Positions 5,719 through 11,173 of a stretch of 12,315 nt of DNA are shown piece by piece. The translations under genes and the position numbers were made by a program. The stretch spans positions 500,117 to 512,431 of the forward strand of contig MU646425.1 of NCBI GenBank assembly GCA_026770585.1. The letters are read 5' to 3'. Every line of letters starts with the position of its first letter. Position 1 is the stretch's first letter. The notes under the pieces are model-generated. The model had not been told where the DNA came from. It worked only from the letters and a program-made list of their open reading frames with translations, and ran no database searches. This stretch comes from Baffinella frigidus (taxonomy: Eukaryota; Cryptophyceae; Cryptomonadales; Baffinellaceae).

Positions 5719-5742
5719 GCGCATTGGGAGAACGTCAAATTC
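5719..5742 (+). pseudogene. X3 copy, cut after eight codons
   Basis: After GGGAAACAG the frame reads AHWENVKF, matching the X3 start AQRGNVKF. It is cut by an inverted copy of element Q (Q3). The approach sequence CATGAGCCTCACGGAACCTCTGGG also precedes the intact X3 at 6507. Confidence 0.7.
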
Positions 5743-5852
5743 GTTACCTTACCGTAGGAACCCCCCCTATGTCCCTACGGATTGCCTACCGTAGGGTCCT
5801 AGGTCTTATCGCTTAAGGGTGATTCGAAATCCCTTTGACGTCCGCTGTGTGG
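5743..5852 (-). mobile_element. Element Q3, inverted and partly degraded
   Basis: On the minus strand it reads CCACACAGCGGACGTC, GGGATTTCGAATCACCC, CTTAAGCGATAAGACC and TAGGACCCTACGGTAGG, the same order as the left part of Q1 and Q2. The distal part is shortened and lacks the GGGCCGAAATTCCC arm. It interrupts an X3 exon copy. Confidence 0.7.
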
Positions 5853-5879
5853 TGACCAGGCGTGGCCTCTTGGGAACAG

Positions 5880-6076
5880 GCGCAGTGGGGGAACGTCAAA
5901 TTCCTTTTATCTCGAAAGATAACTGAATCAGTTCCCTAATTGGCGGTTCTCGTTTAAGTAGGACGCCTAATTAAGTTGACTATGCCCTAACTAATTTCTC
6001 CTATTCAATCTCCTAGTGAAAAGGAACTGATTCAGTTATCTTCCGAGATGAACTTCGTGCAAGAGCACCTCGCCTC
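5880..6076 (+). pseudogene. X3 copy split by element E1 and followed by H1
   Basis: The exon runs from GCGCAGTGGGGG after GGGAACAG (5880-5908), is broken by E1, and resumes at 6050-6076 as NFVQEHLAS. Leaving out 5909-6049, the frame is open and has the same length as the intact X3 over that stretch, with LLN in place of LDD. It then runs into H1, so the end (MPDE) is lost. Confidence 0.7.
5909..6049. mobile_element. Inverted-repeat element E1 (141 bp)
   Basis: Termini ATCTCGAAAGATAACTGAAT and ATTCAGTTATCTTCCGAGAT continue for about 27 bp with one or two mismatches. The inside is AT-rich with no ORF. Flanks TTTT and GAAC show no duplication. It is the only copy in the window. It is placed in the X3 frame between Leu and Asn codons. 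Confidence 0.9.
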
Positions 6077-6250
6077 GGTCATTAGTCAGCATTTCAGGAC
6101 GCAACGCTTTGTTTCGTGGTACTGAATGGTACGTAGCCACCCGGCGACACGCAACTCCTCGTCCTTTCCACGTCCGGCCCGAACACAAAAATTTCGGACC
6201 CGGGTACAAAATTTTAAGAAGAATTCTAACTGAAATCCTCACACATGACC
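6077..6250 (+). mobile_element. Family H element H1, left edge degraded
   Basis: Begins GGTCATTAGTCAGCATTTCAG and ends CTGAAATCCTCACACATGACC, then TGGCGTGG. The inside matches H2 (GGACGCAA, GTTTCGTGGTACT, CTCGTCCTTTCCACGTCCG, GGACCCGGGTACAAAATTT). H2 shows that the full edge is CCACG.CAGGTCAT; here the outer eight bases on the left are not recognisable. Confidence 0.85.
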
Positions 6251-6272
6251 TGGCGTGGCCTCTGGGAAACAG

Positions 6273-6347
6273 GAGCAGCGGCGGAACGTCAAATTCCTAG
6301 ACGACTTCGTGCAAGAGCACAGCGGACTTCGAGGGGATTTTGAATAA
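6273..6347 (+). pseudogene. X3 copy interrupted by Q2, in-frame stop
   Basis: After GGGAAACAG the frame reads EQRRNVKFLDDFVQE and continues 10 codons inside element Q2 to a TAA at 6345. The same exon-Q junction and the same stop occur at 1310-1372. The stop comes from Q, so this copy could end a transcript, but a broken copy is more likely. Confidence 0.65.
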
Positions 6348-6472
6348 CCCTTAAGCGATCAGATCTAGGACCCTACGGTAGGCAACCCGTAGGGACATAG
6401 GGGGGTTCCCACGGATAAGGTATCGGAAACTCGGGCTCTCCGCGCCCGAAAATTCCTTCGTACCCCGCTGTG
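6318..6472. mobile_element. Inverted-repeat element Q2
   Basis: Begins CACAGCGGACTTC and ends CCGCTGTG, with GGGATTTTGAA against CGAAAATTCC as inner arms and a GGGCTCTCCGCGCCC hairpin near the right end. It is closely similar to Q1 (1341-1496), with several point differences and small length differences in the TAGGGACATAGGGGGG tract. Confidence 0.75.
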
Positions 6473-6506
6473 TGTCCATGAGCCTTACGGAACCTCTGGG
6501 GGACAG

Positions 6507-6617
6507 GCGCAGCGGGGCAACGTCAAATTCCTCGACGACTTGGTGCAAGAGAGCCTCGCGTCTTCGCAGGCGTTCGGCCGCCACCCCCCCATGACAGCCG
6601 ACGGCATGCCAGACGAG
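6507..6617 (+). CDS. Exon X3, intact copy (37 codons, phase 0-0)
   Basis: Between GGGGGACAG (ends 6506) and GTAGCG (6618) lies an open 37-codon frame. It begins AQRGNVKFLDDLVQESLASS and ends MTADGMPDE. The first half is probably helical and the middle is Pro/His-rich (RHPP). Five or six other copies in the window share NVKFLDDFVQE or GMPDE with the same border positions, which supports both splice sites. Function unknown. Confidence 0.65.
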
Positions 6618-6662
6618 GTAGCGACCCGAAACAGCTTATTTCGGGTCTGGGAGCTTCGGGTG

Positions 6663-6725
6663 TTCATTCCGTAGGACCCTACGGTAGGGTATCCCTAGGG
6701 ACCTAGTGTTTTCCTAGGGGCGGCG
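6663..6725. repeat. Palindrome cluster TAGGACCCTACGGTAGGG
   Basis: CCCTACGGTAGGG, TCCCTAGGGA and TTCCTAGGGG palindromes in a row after TTCATTCCGTAGG. The same block follows the second tandem copy at 6883-6922. It belongs to the short palindrome group found throughout the window. Confidence 0.8.
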
Positions 6726-6754
6726 TCAAATTCCTCGAGGGCATGCCAGACGAG
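6722..6754 (+). pseudogene. X3 copy with internal deletion
   Basis: Reads GGVKFLEGMPDE in frame to a GTGCGC border at 6755. It joins VKFL directly to GMPDE and lacks 22 to 23 middle codons of the intact X3. The deletion is in frame. The 5' side enters from a palindrome with CCTAG in front, so an acceptor is possible. Confidence 0.6.
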
Positions 6755-6780
6755 GTGCGCTTACTAAATTTAGATTTAGC

Positions 6781-6854
6781 AGCCGAAGCTGCTTATTACC
6801 CGTACCCGAAACAGCTTATTACCCGAAGAAGCGTGTTACCCGAAACAGCTTATT
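6781..6854 (+). repeat. 17-bp minisatellite, four units
   Basis: Units AGCCGAAGCTGCTTATT, ACCCGAAACAGCTTATT, ACCCGAAGAAGCGTGTT and ACCCGAAACAGCTTATT, with an extra ACCCGT after the first. One unit only is present at the matching place near 6627-6640, so it expanded after the 6603/6741 tandem duplication. Confidence 0.93.
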
Positions 6855-6929
6855 TCGGGCCTGGGAGCTTTGGGTGTTCATTCCGTAGGACCCTACGGTA
6901 GGACATCCCTAGGGACCTAGGTTGCGCAT

Positions 6930-7062
6930 ACCACTTAGCAGCGAGCCAAGACCTTTTCACCATGAATTCAAGGCGAAATTCCGGTTAGATTCCAGGGTAA
7001 TGGATAGGTTTCCAGTACAAATCGTTCACATGGACTGCATCCGTGAAGCCCCCGGTGGCGAC
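6930..7062. other. Spacer without recognised features
   Basis: A frame from 6922 runs across this part into element B2, but it has no homologous copy in the window and no supporting borders. I see nothing else here. Confidence 0.5.
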
Positions 7063-7253
7063 AGCCTCGAGAATGGTAGAGGGGCCTATTTAAAACCGAT
7101 GTACTTTTAAAAGTGGGCATTTGTGTAGTAACTTTCGTTGATTGGTCACGTGACTCTGCATATATTGCACAGTCACGGGGTTGGAATACCTTATCCTGGT
7201 ACAAAGTTTTACAACCCCACATGTAAATAGGCCCCTCTAGCATTCTCGAGTGG
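7063..7253 (+). mobile_element. Family B MITE B2 (191 bp)
   Basis: The right terminus is CCTCTAGCATTCTCGAGTGG. The left, AGCCTCGAGAATGGTAGAGG, has its outer CCAC altered. The inside follows B1: TTGTGTAGTAACTTTCGTTG, GGTCACGTGACTCTGC, GCACAGTCACGG, CCTGGTACAAA and ACAACCCCACATGTAAATAGG. Flanks AC/TG show no duplication, in keeping with the altered left edge. An X3-end remnant (TCAGACGAG then GT) follows at once. Confidence 0.9.
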
Positions 7254-7280
7254 TGTCAGACGAGGTGCTCCCTACAATCG

Positions 7281-7419
7281 AATTTCGGAACAGGAAAGAT
7301 TCTGTCCCGCTATCTTAGGCTTCCGACGCATAAGATAAGGGCGTATATGCTATTTTAGGCATACAATGATGCTATCTTACGCCTTTTTATGTGGACAGAT
7401 TCTGTCCTGTTCCGAAATT
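7281..7419 (+). mobile_element. Inverted-repeat element D1 (139 bp)
   Basis: Termini AATTTCGGAACAGGA and TCCTGTTCCGAAATT. Second-level repeats GCTATCTTAGGC/GCTATCTTACGCC lie inside. It starts 16 nt after the GT that follows a GACGAG X3 end (7265). Its partner D2 is the same length and reversed. Confidence 0.9.
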
Positions 7420-7465
7420 AAATCTGGATGCAGTTCCCTGCCAGACGAGGTGCTTTCTACAATCT

Positions 7466-7604
7466 CATCTCGGAACATACCAAAATCTGTCCACTTAAAA
7501 AGGCGTAAGATAGCATCATTGTATGCCTCAAATAGCAAATAACCCCTTATCTTCGGCGTCGGAAGCCTAAGATAGCGGCACATATTCTGTCTTGTTCCGA
7601 AATT
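7466..7604 (-). mobile_element. Inverted-repeat element D2, reversed relative to D1
   Basis: The reverse complement gives AATTTCGGAACAAGAC, GCTATCTTAGGCTTCCGACG and GGCATACAATGATGCTATC, the order of D1. It also begins 16 nt after the GT of an X3 end (7450). So both copies occupy the same host position in opposite orientation. Confidence 0.88.
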
Positions 7605-7649
7605 CATAACAAAGCGGTTCTCACATCGTTATTTCAGAAAAGGAGTTCT

Positions 7650-7753
7650 AACTCGTTTTCTTAAGTCAATTCCCCTTCAAATATGTCAACTTATTCTTTT
7701 ATCTACGCATAAGTTGACATATTTGAAGGGGAATTGACTTGAGAAAACGAGTT
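7650..7753. repeat. 44-bp perfect-stem inverted repeat (one mismatch)
   Basis: Left arm 7650-7693 and right arm 7710-7753 are reverse complements at 43 of 44 positions, with a 16-nt loop. The 15-mer AGCGGTTCTCACATC lies at 7613-7627 and 7763-7777 on either side. The arms include AAGTTGACATATTTGAAGGG. It may be a small fold-back element. RNA from it would form a strong hairpin. Confidence 0.95.
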
Positions 7754-7777
7754 TCCTGACAGAGCGGTTCTCACATC

Positions 7778-7927
7778 TCTTCGCCACGGACATTTCTGCG
7801 GAAACAAGTTCCGGTGTCCGCCTATGGTGGGAGTTAAAAGAACCTAAAGGACCTAACGGCTCGATGCGATCCGAAAGCAAAAATGCTTTCTCTGCAAACC
7901 ATCGCCGAATGTTGCACTTACCAGTCA
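7778..7927. other. Spacer without recognised features
   Basis: Unique sequence as far as I can see, with a small GAAAGCAAAAATGCTTTC hairpin. The minus-strand frame of 113 codons over 7686-8027 runs through the arms of two inverted repeats and is not supported as a gene. Confidence 0.5.
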
Positions 7928-8086
7928 CCTTGCTCGGATAGCGAGGGGGCAAACGGATCGGGTAATTTTTGACTAGCCTTCCAAATGGGAAGTCTAGCGC
8001 CCACAAGCTGGACACGACTGGTAACAATTTTTGGATTCGTACCCGAATTAAAAAGATCCGTTTGCCTCCTCGCTATCCGACCAAGG
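7928..8086. mobile_element. Inverted-repeat element J (159 bp)
   Basis: Termini CCTTGCTCGGATAGCGAGG and CCTCGCTATCCGACCAAGG pair over about 32 bp (through GGCAAACGGATC) with two or three mismatches. No ORF and no second copy in the window. Flanks GTCA and AACT show no duplication. Confidence 0.88.
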
Positions 8087-8100
8087 AACTATCCTGCGGT

Positions 8101-8180
8101 TAAAGTTGACGGCTCTCGTGCAAAGTTGACGGCTCCCGTGCAAAGTTGACGACTCTCGTGCAAAGTTAACGGCTCTCGTA
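8101..8180 (+). repeat. 20-bp tandem repeat, four units, in an intron
   Basis: Four exact-length units of the type CAAAGTTGACGGCTCTCGTG (8101, 8121, 8141, 8161). The unit is the AAGTTGACG box of the introner-like introns. It is followed by CACTTAACTTCCTCTCTCGCCTACAG, a good pyrimidine-rich 3' splice site ending at 8209. A related three-unit version lies at 9178-9231. Confidence 0.95.
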
Positions 8181-8209
8181 CTCCACTTAACTTCCTCTCT
8201 CGCCTACAG

Positions 8210-8232
8210 GAGCGAACGCGCCTCCCCCTTGG
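8210..8232 (+). pseudogene. X5 copy, first eight codons only
   Basis: After CCTACAG the frame reads ERTRLPLG, aligning with DLSPLPLA at the X5 start and EVARLPLD at 9152. It then runs into a TTCAGGGTTCAGGG tract and is not continued. Confidence 0.55.
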
Positions 8233-8582
8233 TTTGGGGTTCAGGGTTCAGGGTTTACCTTCCACGCCGGGTCACAAGTTTCTTTTTCTCACACACTCGT
8301 TGGCGCTAAAAGTGTTTAGATGGCTCATCGCGGTACCTATTTTTTAAAATCCTCCGGGGTGGTTGAGGCACAGTGGGCTTCGAAATCGAACCTTCCCCGG
8401 GGGGAAATGGCGCAAGCTCCAGCTTCGATTTGATCTACTTCGGATAGATCGGTCCGTTCAGGAATACGCTAATATCTTTCCGGGGTGGTTGAGGGCAGCT
8501 TGAGCCCCCTGGTCTCGTCGAATCCCTCCCCCTAGCGTGCGCCGTCGGTTTATCAACTTATTGAATCTTGCTTTTCCCGTTC
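8233..8582. other. Spacer with a 16-bp direct repeat, no gene
   Basis: About 350 bp without a supported exon. TCCGGGGTGGTTGAGG occurs exactly at 8353-8368 and 8479-8494. A CCGGGG...CCCCGG hairpin spans 8354-8400. A box-B-like GGTTCGATTTC lies on the minus strand near 8385, but no cloverleaf can be drawn around it. Confidence 0.6.
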
Positions 8583-8773
8583 CCATTCGAGAATGCTAGA
8601 GGAGCCTATTTATATGTGGGGTTGTAGATATTTGTACCAGGATAAGGTATTCCAACTTCGTGACTGGCCAATATATGGCTAGTAACGTGACCAATCAACG
8701 AAAGTTACTACACAAATACCCACTTTTTAAAGCACCCTGGTTTTAAATAGGCCCCTTTAGCGTTCTCGTGTGG
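8583..8773 (-). mobile_element. Family B MITE B3 (191 bp, TSD TC)
   Basis: Termini CCATTCGAGAATGCTAGAGG and CCCCTTTAGCGTTCTCGTGTGG, flanked by TC/TC. The inside is reversed relative to B1 and B2 (GTTGTAGATATTTGTACCAGG first, AAAGTTACTACACAAATACCC last). The length equals B2. No ORF. Confidence 0.93.
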
Positions 8774-8807
8774 TCAGGGTGTACCTTCCTCCGGCTCCTC
8801 TGCTGTT

Positions 8808-8966
8808 CCACTCGAGGCTGGAAGAGGGAGAATTTTAATTGTGGGGTTGTTAAATTTAGTACCAGTCACGGGCATGTTTGGTCGATACGTGACCAAACAT
8901 GCCCGTGACTGGTACTAAATTTCAAAAATCCACATTTAAAATAGTCCCACTTCCAGCCTCGAGTGG
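8808..8966. mobile_element. Family A fold-back A6 (159 bp)
   Basis: Termini CCACTCGAGGCTGGAAG and CTTCCAGCCTCGAGTGG. Both halves are the left half of family A, so AAATTTAGTACCAGTCACGGGCATGTTTGGTC appears and is then reversed around ATACGTGACC. Flanks TT/AA show no duplication. The arms could form a hairpin of more than 60 bp. Confidence 0.92.
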
Positions 8967-8991
8967 AACATCGTCGACGTCACTCACCCTC

Positions 8992-9141
8992 CCACGCAGG
9001 GCTGGAGGGGGGGGTATTCAAAAGTCATTTTTGACTGGAAAAATTTCTCAAAAATCATTTTTTGGCACAAAAACGGCTCCAAGAACGAGCAAACGGCTCC
9101 AAGAACGAGCATGGAATACCCCACCCAAGGGCCTGGAGTGG
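8992..9141. mobile_element. Family I-like element I3 (150 bp, TSD TC)
   Basis: Edges CCACGCAGGGCTGGAGG and GGGCCTGGAGTGG, with GGGGTATTC against GAATACCCC as inner arms. Flanked by TC/TC. Inside are TCAAAAGTCATTTTTGA and a 20-bp direct repeat AACGGCTCCAAGAACGAGCA (two copies with slight overlap near 9071-9111). Family membership rests on the CCACGC edge and the AAAAGTCA box only. Confidence 0.75.
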
Positions 9142-9151
9142 TCCTCTGCAG

Positions 9152-9175
9152 GAGGTGGCGCGCCTCCCCCTCGAC
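9152..9175 (+). pseudogene. X5 copy, first eight codons only
   Basis: After CTCTGCAG the frame reads EVARLPLD and then enters CTCAAAGTTGACACGG intron repeats. It pairs with the stub at 8210. All three X5 starts share CGCCTCCCCCT or close variants in the same phase. Confidence 0.5.
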
Positions 9176-9176
9176 T

Positions 9177-9260
9177 CAAAGTTGACACGGCTTCCGTAAG
9201 TTGACACGGCTCCCGCAAGTTGACGGCGCTCGTCAACTTAACTTCCCCTCTCGCCCGCAG
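9177..9260 (+). other. Introner-like intron 3' part before X5
   Basis: Three AAGTTGAC(AC)GG units, then CTCGTCAACTTAACTTCCCCTCTCGCCCGCAG. The GTCAACTT complement of the AAGTTGAC boxes and the pyrimidine tract with CAG fit a 3' splice site. Its 5' GT is not clear because it follows the 9152 stub directly. Confidence 0.6.
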
Positions 9261-9416
9261 GACCTATCGCCCCTCCCCCTCGCCGCGCCGCCCGCGCACG
9301 CGCTCATGGCCCCCGAGCCGCTCGTCGTGGCGGAGGCGGCGGCGGCTGAGGCGCGGTCAAGGGCGGAGGTGGTGGCGGAGGTCGATGCGTATGTTGAGAT
9401 GATGCGGGGGGAGCGG
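9261..9416 (+). CDS. Exon X5, intact copy (52 codons, phase 0-0)
   Basis: Between CCCGCAG (ends 9260) and GTGCGT (9417) lies an open 52-codon frame with strong third-position GC. It starts DLSPLPLAAPPAHALMAPEP, a Pro/Ala-rich stretch, followed by VVAEAAAAEARSRAEVVAE, a probable Ala/Glu helix, and ends EMMRGER. The final 22 codons are duplicated exactly at 9650-9715. The acceptor is the best in the window. Function unknown; a linker plus helix segment of a larger helical protein is the most I can say. Confidence 0.7.
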
Positions 9417-9454
9417 GTGCGTCGCCCGTGTCGTATATTCCCTCGTGTTATTTC

Positions 9455-9507
9455 TGATGTATATGTTTATGTACATGTATACGTATATGTATATGTATAT
9501 CATGTTC

Positions 9508-9547
<40 letters not shown>

Positions 9548-9589
9548 CATGTATACGTATATGTATATGTATATGTATATCATGTTCTT

Positions 9590-9646
<57 letters not shown>

Positions 9647-9649
9647 GTG
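9455..9649 (+). repeat. (ATGTAT)n microsatellite with 74-bp higher-order repeat
   Basis: Mostly GTATAT hexamers. GTACATGTATACGTATATG followed by CATGTTCT occurs twice, at 9471 and 9545, giving a 74-bp period above the hexamer. All long frames over 9201-9991, on both strands, come from translating this tract and its neighbours. Confidence 0.97.
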
Positions 9650-9715
9650 GCGCGGTCAAGGGCGGAGGTGGTGGCGGAGGTCGATGCGTATGTTGAGATG
9701 ATGCGGGGGGAGCGG
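9650..9715 (+). pseudogene. X5 exon end, exact duplicate
   Basis: A 71-bp block (9650-9720) is identical to 9351-9421 and carries the last 22 codons of X5 plus the GTGCG border. It has no acceptor because the microsatellite lies directly before it. The 299-bp offset equals exon end plus intron microsatellite, so that unit was duplicated in tandem. Confidence 0.9.
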
Positions 9716-9734
9716 GTGCGCGTCCCGTGTCCAC

Positions 9735-9749
9735 CATATACATACGTAT

Positions 9750-9817
<68 letters not shown>

Positions 9818-9832
9818 GTACCTATACATATG

Positions 9833-9865
<33 letters not shown>

Positions 9866-9910
9866 GTACATGTACATATACATATGCATATACGTATAAA
9901 TATAAATATA
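9735..9910 (+). repeat. (TA)n and (CATATA)n microsatellite
   Basis: A TA tract (about 9753-9788) followed by CATATA hexamers to 9897 and a TATAAATATAAATATA end. The hexamer phase is the reverse complement of the 9455-9649 tract, so transcripts across both could pair. Confidence 0.95.
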
Positions 9911-9916
9911 GTGAAC

Positions 9917-10104
9917 CCACGGCAGGTCATTAGTCAGAATTTCAGGACGCAATGGTTCGTTTCCTGGTACTAAATGAGTGTGCGGTCCCACGTAAGAGGC
10001 AGCTCGTCCTTTTCACGTCCGATTTGTTACTCCGAATTTCGGATCCGGGTACAAAATTTAAAATCAGGCTTGCATCTGAAATTCCGACTTATGACCTGGC
10101 GTGG
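9917..10104 (+). mobile_element. Family H element H2 (188 bp)
   Basis: Termini CCACGGCAGGTCATTAGTC and GACTTATGACCTGGCGTGG, pairing further through AATTTCAG. The inside matches H1. It gives the full family edge CCACG.CAGGTCAT, again a CCAC...GTGG element. Flanks AC/TT show no duplication. Confidence 0.88.
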
Positions 10105-10192
10105 TTAGTGTACCATACGTTTTTTTTAATCAGCCTTCACAGCACATGCCCAAGTGAAGTTTTCACTGGAGGTGTCACGCCAGTAATGCCAC

Positions 10193-10339
10193 AAGCCAAC
10201 GCCAGCGGACCTCTTAGCCTACGGTAGGACCCCCCCCTCCTCCTACACCGTTTAAAACAAAAGGTCTTTAAAAGTCATAGGAGGGGAGCTCCTACCGTAG
10301 GCGATCCGTAGGCTCTAAATTCCTCGCTGGCGTTGGCTT
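10193..10339. mobile_element. Inverted-repeat element K (147 bp) carrying palindromes
   Basis: Termini AAGCCAACGCCAGCG and CGCTGGCGTTGGCTT pair perfectly. Nested inside are TAGCCTACGGTAGGACC and CTCCTACCGTAGGCGATCCGTAGGCT, which pair with each other and belong to the CCTACGGTAGG palindrome group. No second copy was seen. CAC on each side (10190-10192, 10342-10344) is a possible but weak duplication. Confidence 0.88.
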
Positions 10340-10434
10340 TTCACATGACCAGGTCAGAAGTCGAAATTTGAACGAATTTAAATTTTTACACGATCTAGAG
10401 GTAAAGTTGATTCTGCCCGTGAAGTTGCCCAACA

Positions 10435-10646
10435 CCACTCGAGGCTAGAAATGGGACTATTTTAAATGTGGGATTGTTAAATTTAGTGCCAGTCACGGGC
10501 AGGCGTGGTCACGTAATGGGCGGATTTCCGCCCGATACGTGACCAAACGCCCCCATTTGTGTGAAAGTAACTTCACACCTCTTCCCCCCCCTTCACTTGT
10601 AAACGAACCCCTATTTTAAAATAGTCACACTTCTGGCCTCGAGTGG
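10435..10646 (+). mobile_element. Family A MITE A7 (212 bp, TSD CA)
   Basis: Termini CCACTCGAGGCTAGAAATG and CACTTCTGGCCTCGAGTGG, flanked by CA/CA. It has the same length and order as A3, with a different central hairpin (GGGCGGATTTCCGCCC). The host around it, AAAGTTGATTCTGCCC on the left and CGCAACTTAACGGATA on the right, resembles the introner-like intron family, so A7 also sits in an intron. Confidence 0.95.
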
Positions 10647-10686
10647 CATGACCCGCTCGCAACTTAACGGATACCCCGCGCTGCGC

Positions 10687-10808
10687 AAAAAGTTAACAGT
10701 TTAGTACCAGCGTATGTATTTCCGTGGTTGACGCTGGTACTAAACTGTGAACGTTTCGCATTGTTTCGTGCAGAGGGAGTCGGATGCGTTAGTCGCAGAG
10801 CACGAAGC
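10687..10808 (+). repeat. 122-bp segmental duplicate of 11910-12031
   Basis: The two segments differ at only three of 122 positions by my reading. They include the hairpin AGTTTAGTACCAGCGT...ACGCTGGTACTAAACT, the splice-like TTTCGTGCAG and the start of X6. The offset is 1223 bp. Confidence 0.93.
10774..10808 (+). pseudogene. X6 copy 1, split by family C element
   Basis: After TTTCGTGCAG the frame reads RESDALVAEHE, identical in DNA to the intact X6 at 11997. It breaks inside the next Ala codon, where element C2 is inserted. Past the element (10943 onward) the frame resumes as ATRRLASS, similar to X6 AATQGLAAR, and then diverges to a TAA. Confidence 0.8.
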
Positions 10809-10938
10809 TTATCCGGGGAAACCTATTTTTCTGCCAAGGAAAATTACTACACAATTCGTTCTTATTAGTAATATTAAAGCATTTATGTAGTAATTTTCCT
10901 TGCCATCAAACTAAAGAAAAATAGGTTTCCCCGGATAA
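10809..10938. mobile_element. Family C MITE, copy 2 (130 bp, TSD AAGC)
   Basis: Termini TTATCCGGGGAAACCTATTT and the reverse, flanked by exact AAGC (10805-10808 and 10939-10942). The paralogous X6 at 11997-12104 has the unfilled target GCACGAAGCGGCC. The inside is reversed relative to C1 and lacks a few bases near the left arm. Confidence 0.96.
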
Positions 10939-11095
10939 AAGCGGCCACCCGGAGGCTCGCGTCCAGCATTTGTACTGGAATCCTCTAAAAGGGTTTTTTA
11001 CACAGCCACGTGTGGGGTGTGTACAAAGGCCACGGTAGCCCGCCGCATGTAGACTTTTGCGTCCCCGCGTGTTGACTTTGCTTGCCCGGATGCAG

Positions 11096-11163
11096 AGGGA
11101 GGCAGATGCTTTCGTTGCAGAGCACGAGACGGCCACGCGGGGGCTCGCCGGGGCGCGGGAACC
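11096..11163 (+). pseudogene. X6 copy 2, interrupted
   Basis: After CGGATGCAG the frame reads READAFVAEHETATRGLAGARE, matching X6 residue by residue apart from F for L and a small insertion. It leaves the X6 pattern at CCATCACACG, where repeats and element I1 begin. A likely continuation, EADAADVISA, is seen at 11366-11395. Confidence 0.7.
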
Positions 11164-11173
11164 ATCACACGAA

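Noticed and set aside
6922-7110. 62-codon plus-strand frame
   Set aside because: It enters element B2, has no AG/GT borders at its limits and no second copy. Random frames of this length are expected.
7686-8027. Minus-strand frame of 113 codons
   Set aside because: It runs through the arms of the 7650-7753 hairpin and element J. It has no homologous copy and no recognisable protein motif.
8227-8262. Telomere-like TTCAGGGTTCAGGGTTT, with GGTTTAGGGTT near 2620
   Set aside because: Only two or three imperfect units each; too short to be a telomere or a reliable interstitial telomere tract.
8353-8540. tRNA-like or SINE-like sequence (GGGGTGGTTGAGG and a box-B-like GGTTCGATTTC)
   Set aside because: Box A and box B candidates are on opposite strands, and no acceptor stem or anticodon arm can be formed.
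9201-9991. Long open frames on both strands (up to 166 codons)
   Set aside because: They translate the TA and GTATAT microsatellites into alternating Tyr/Met, Ile/Cys or His/Ile runs. Only 9261-9416 has exon borders and non-repeat sequence.
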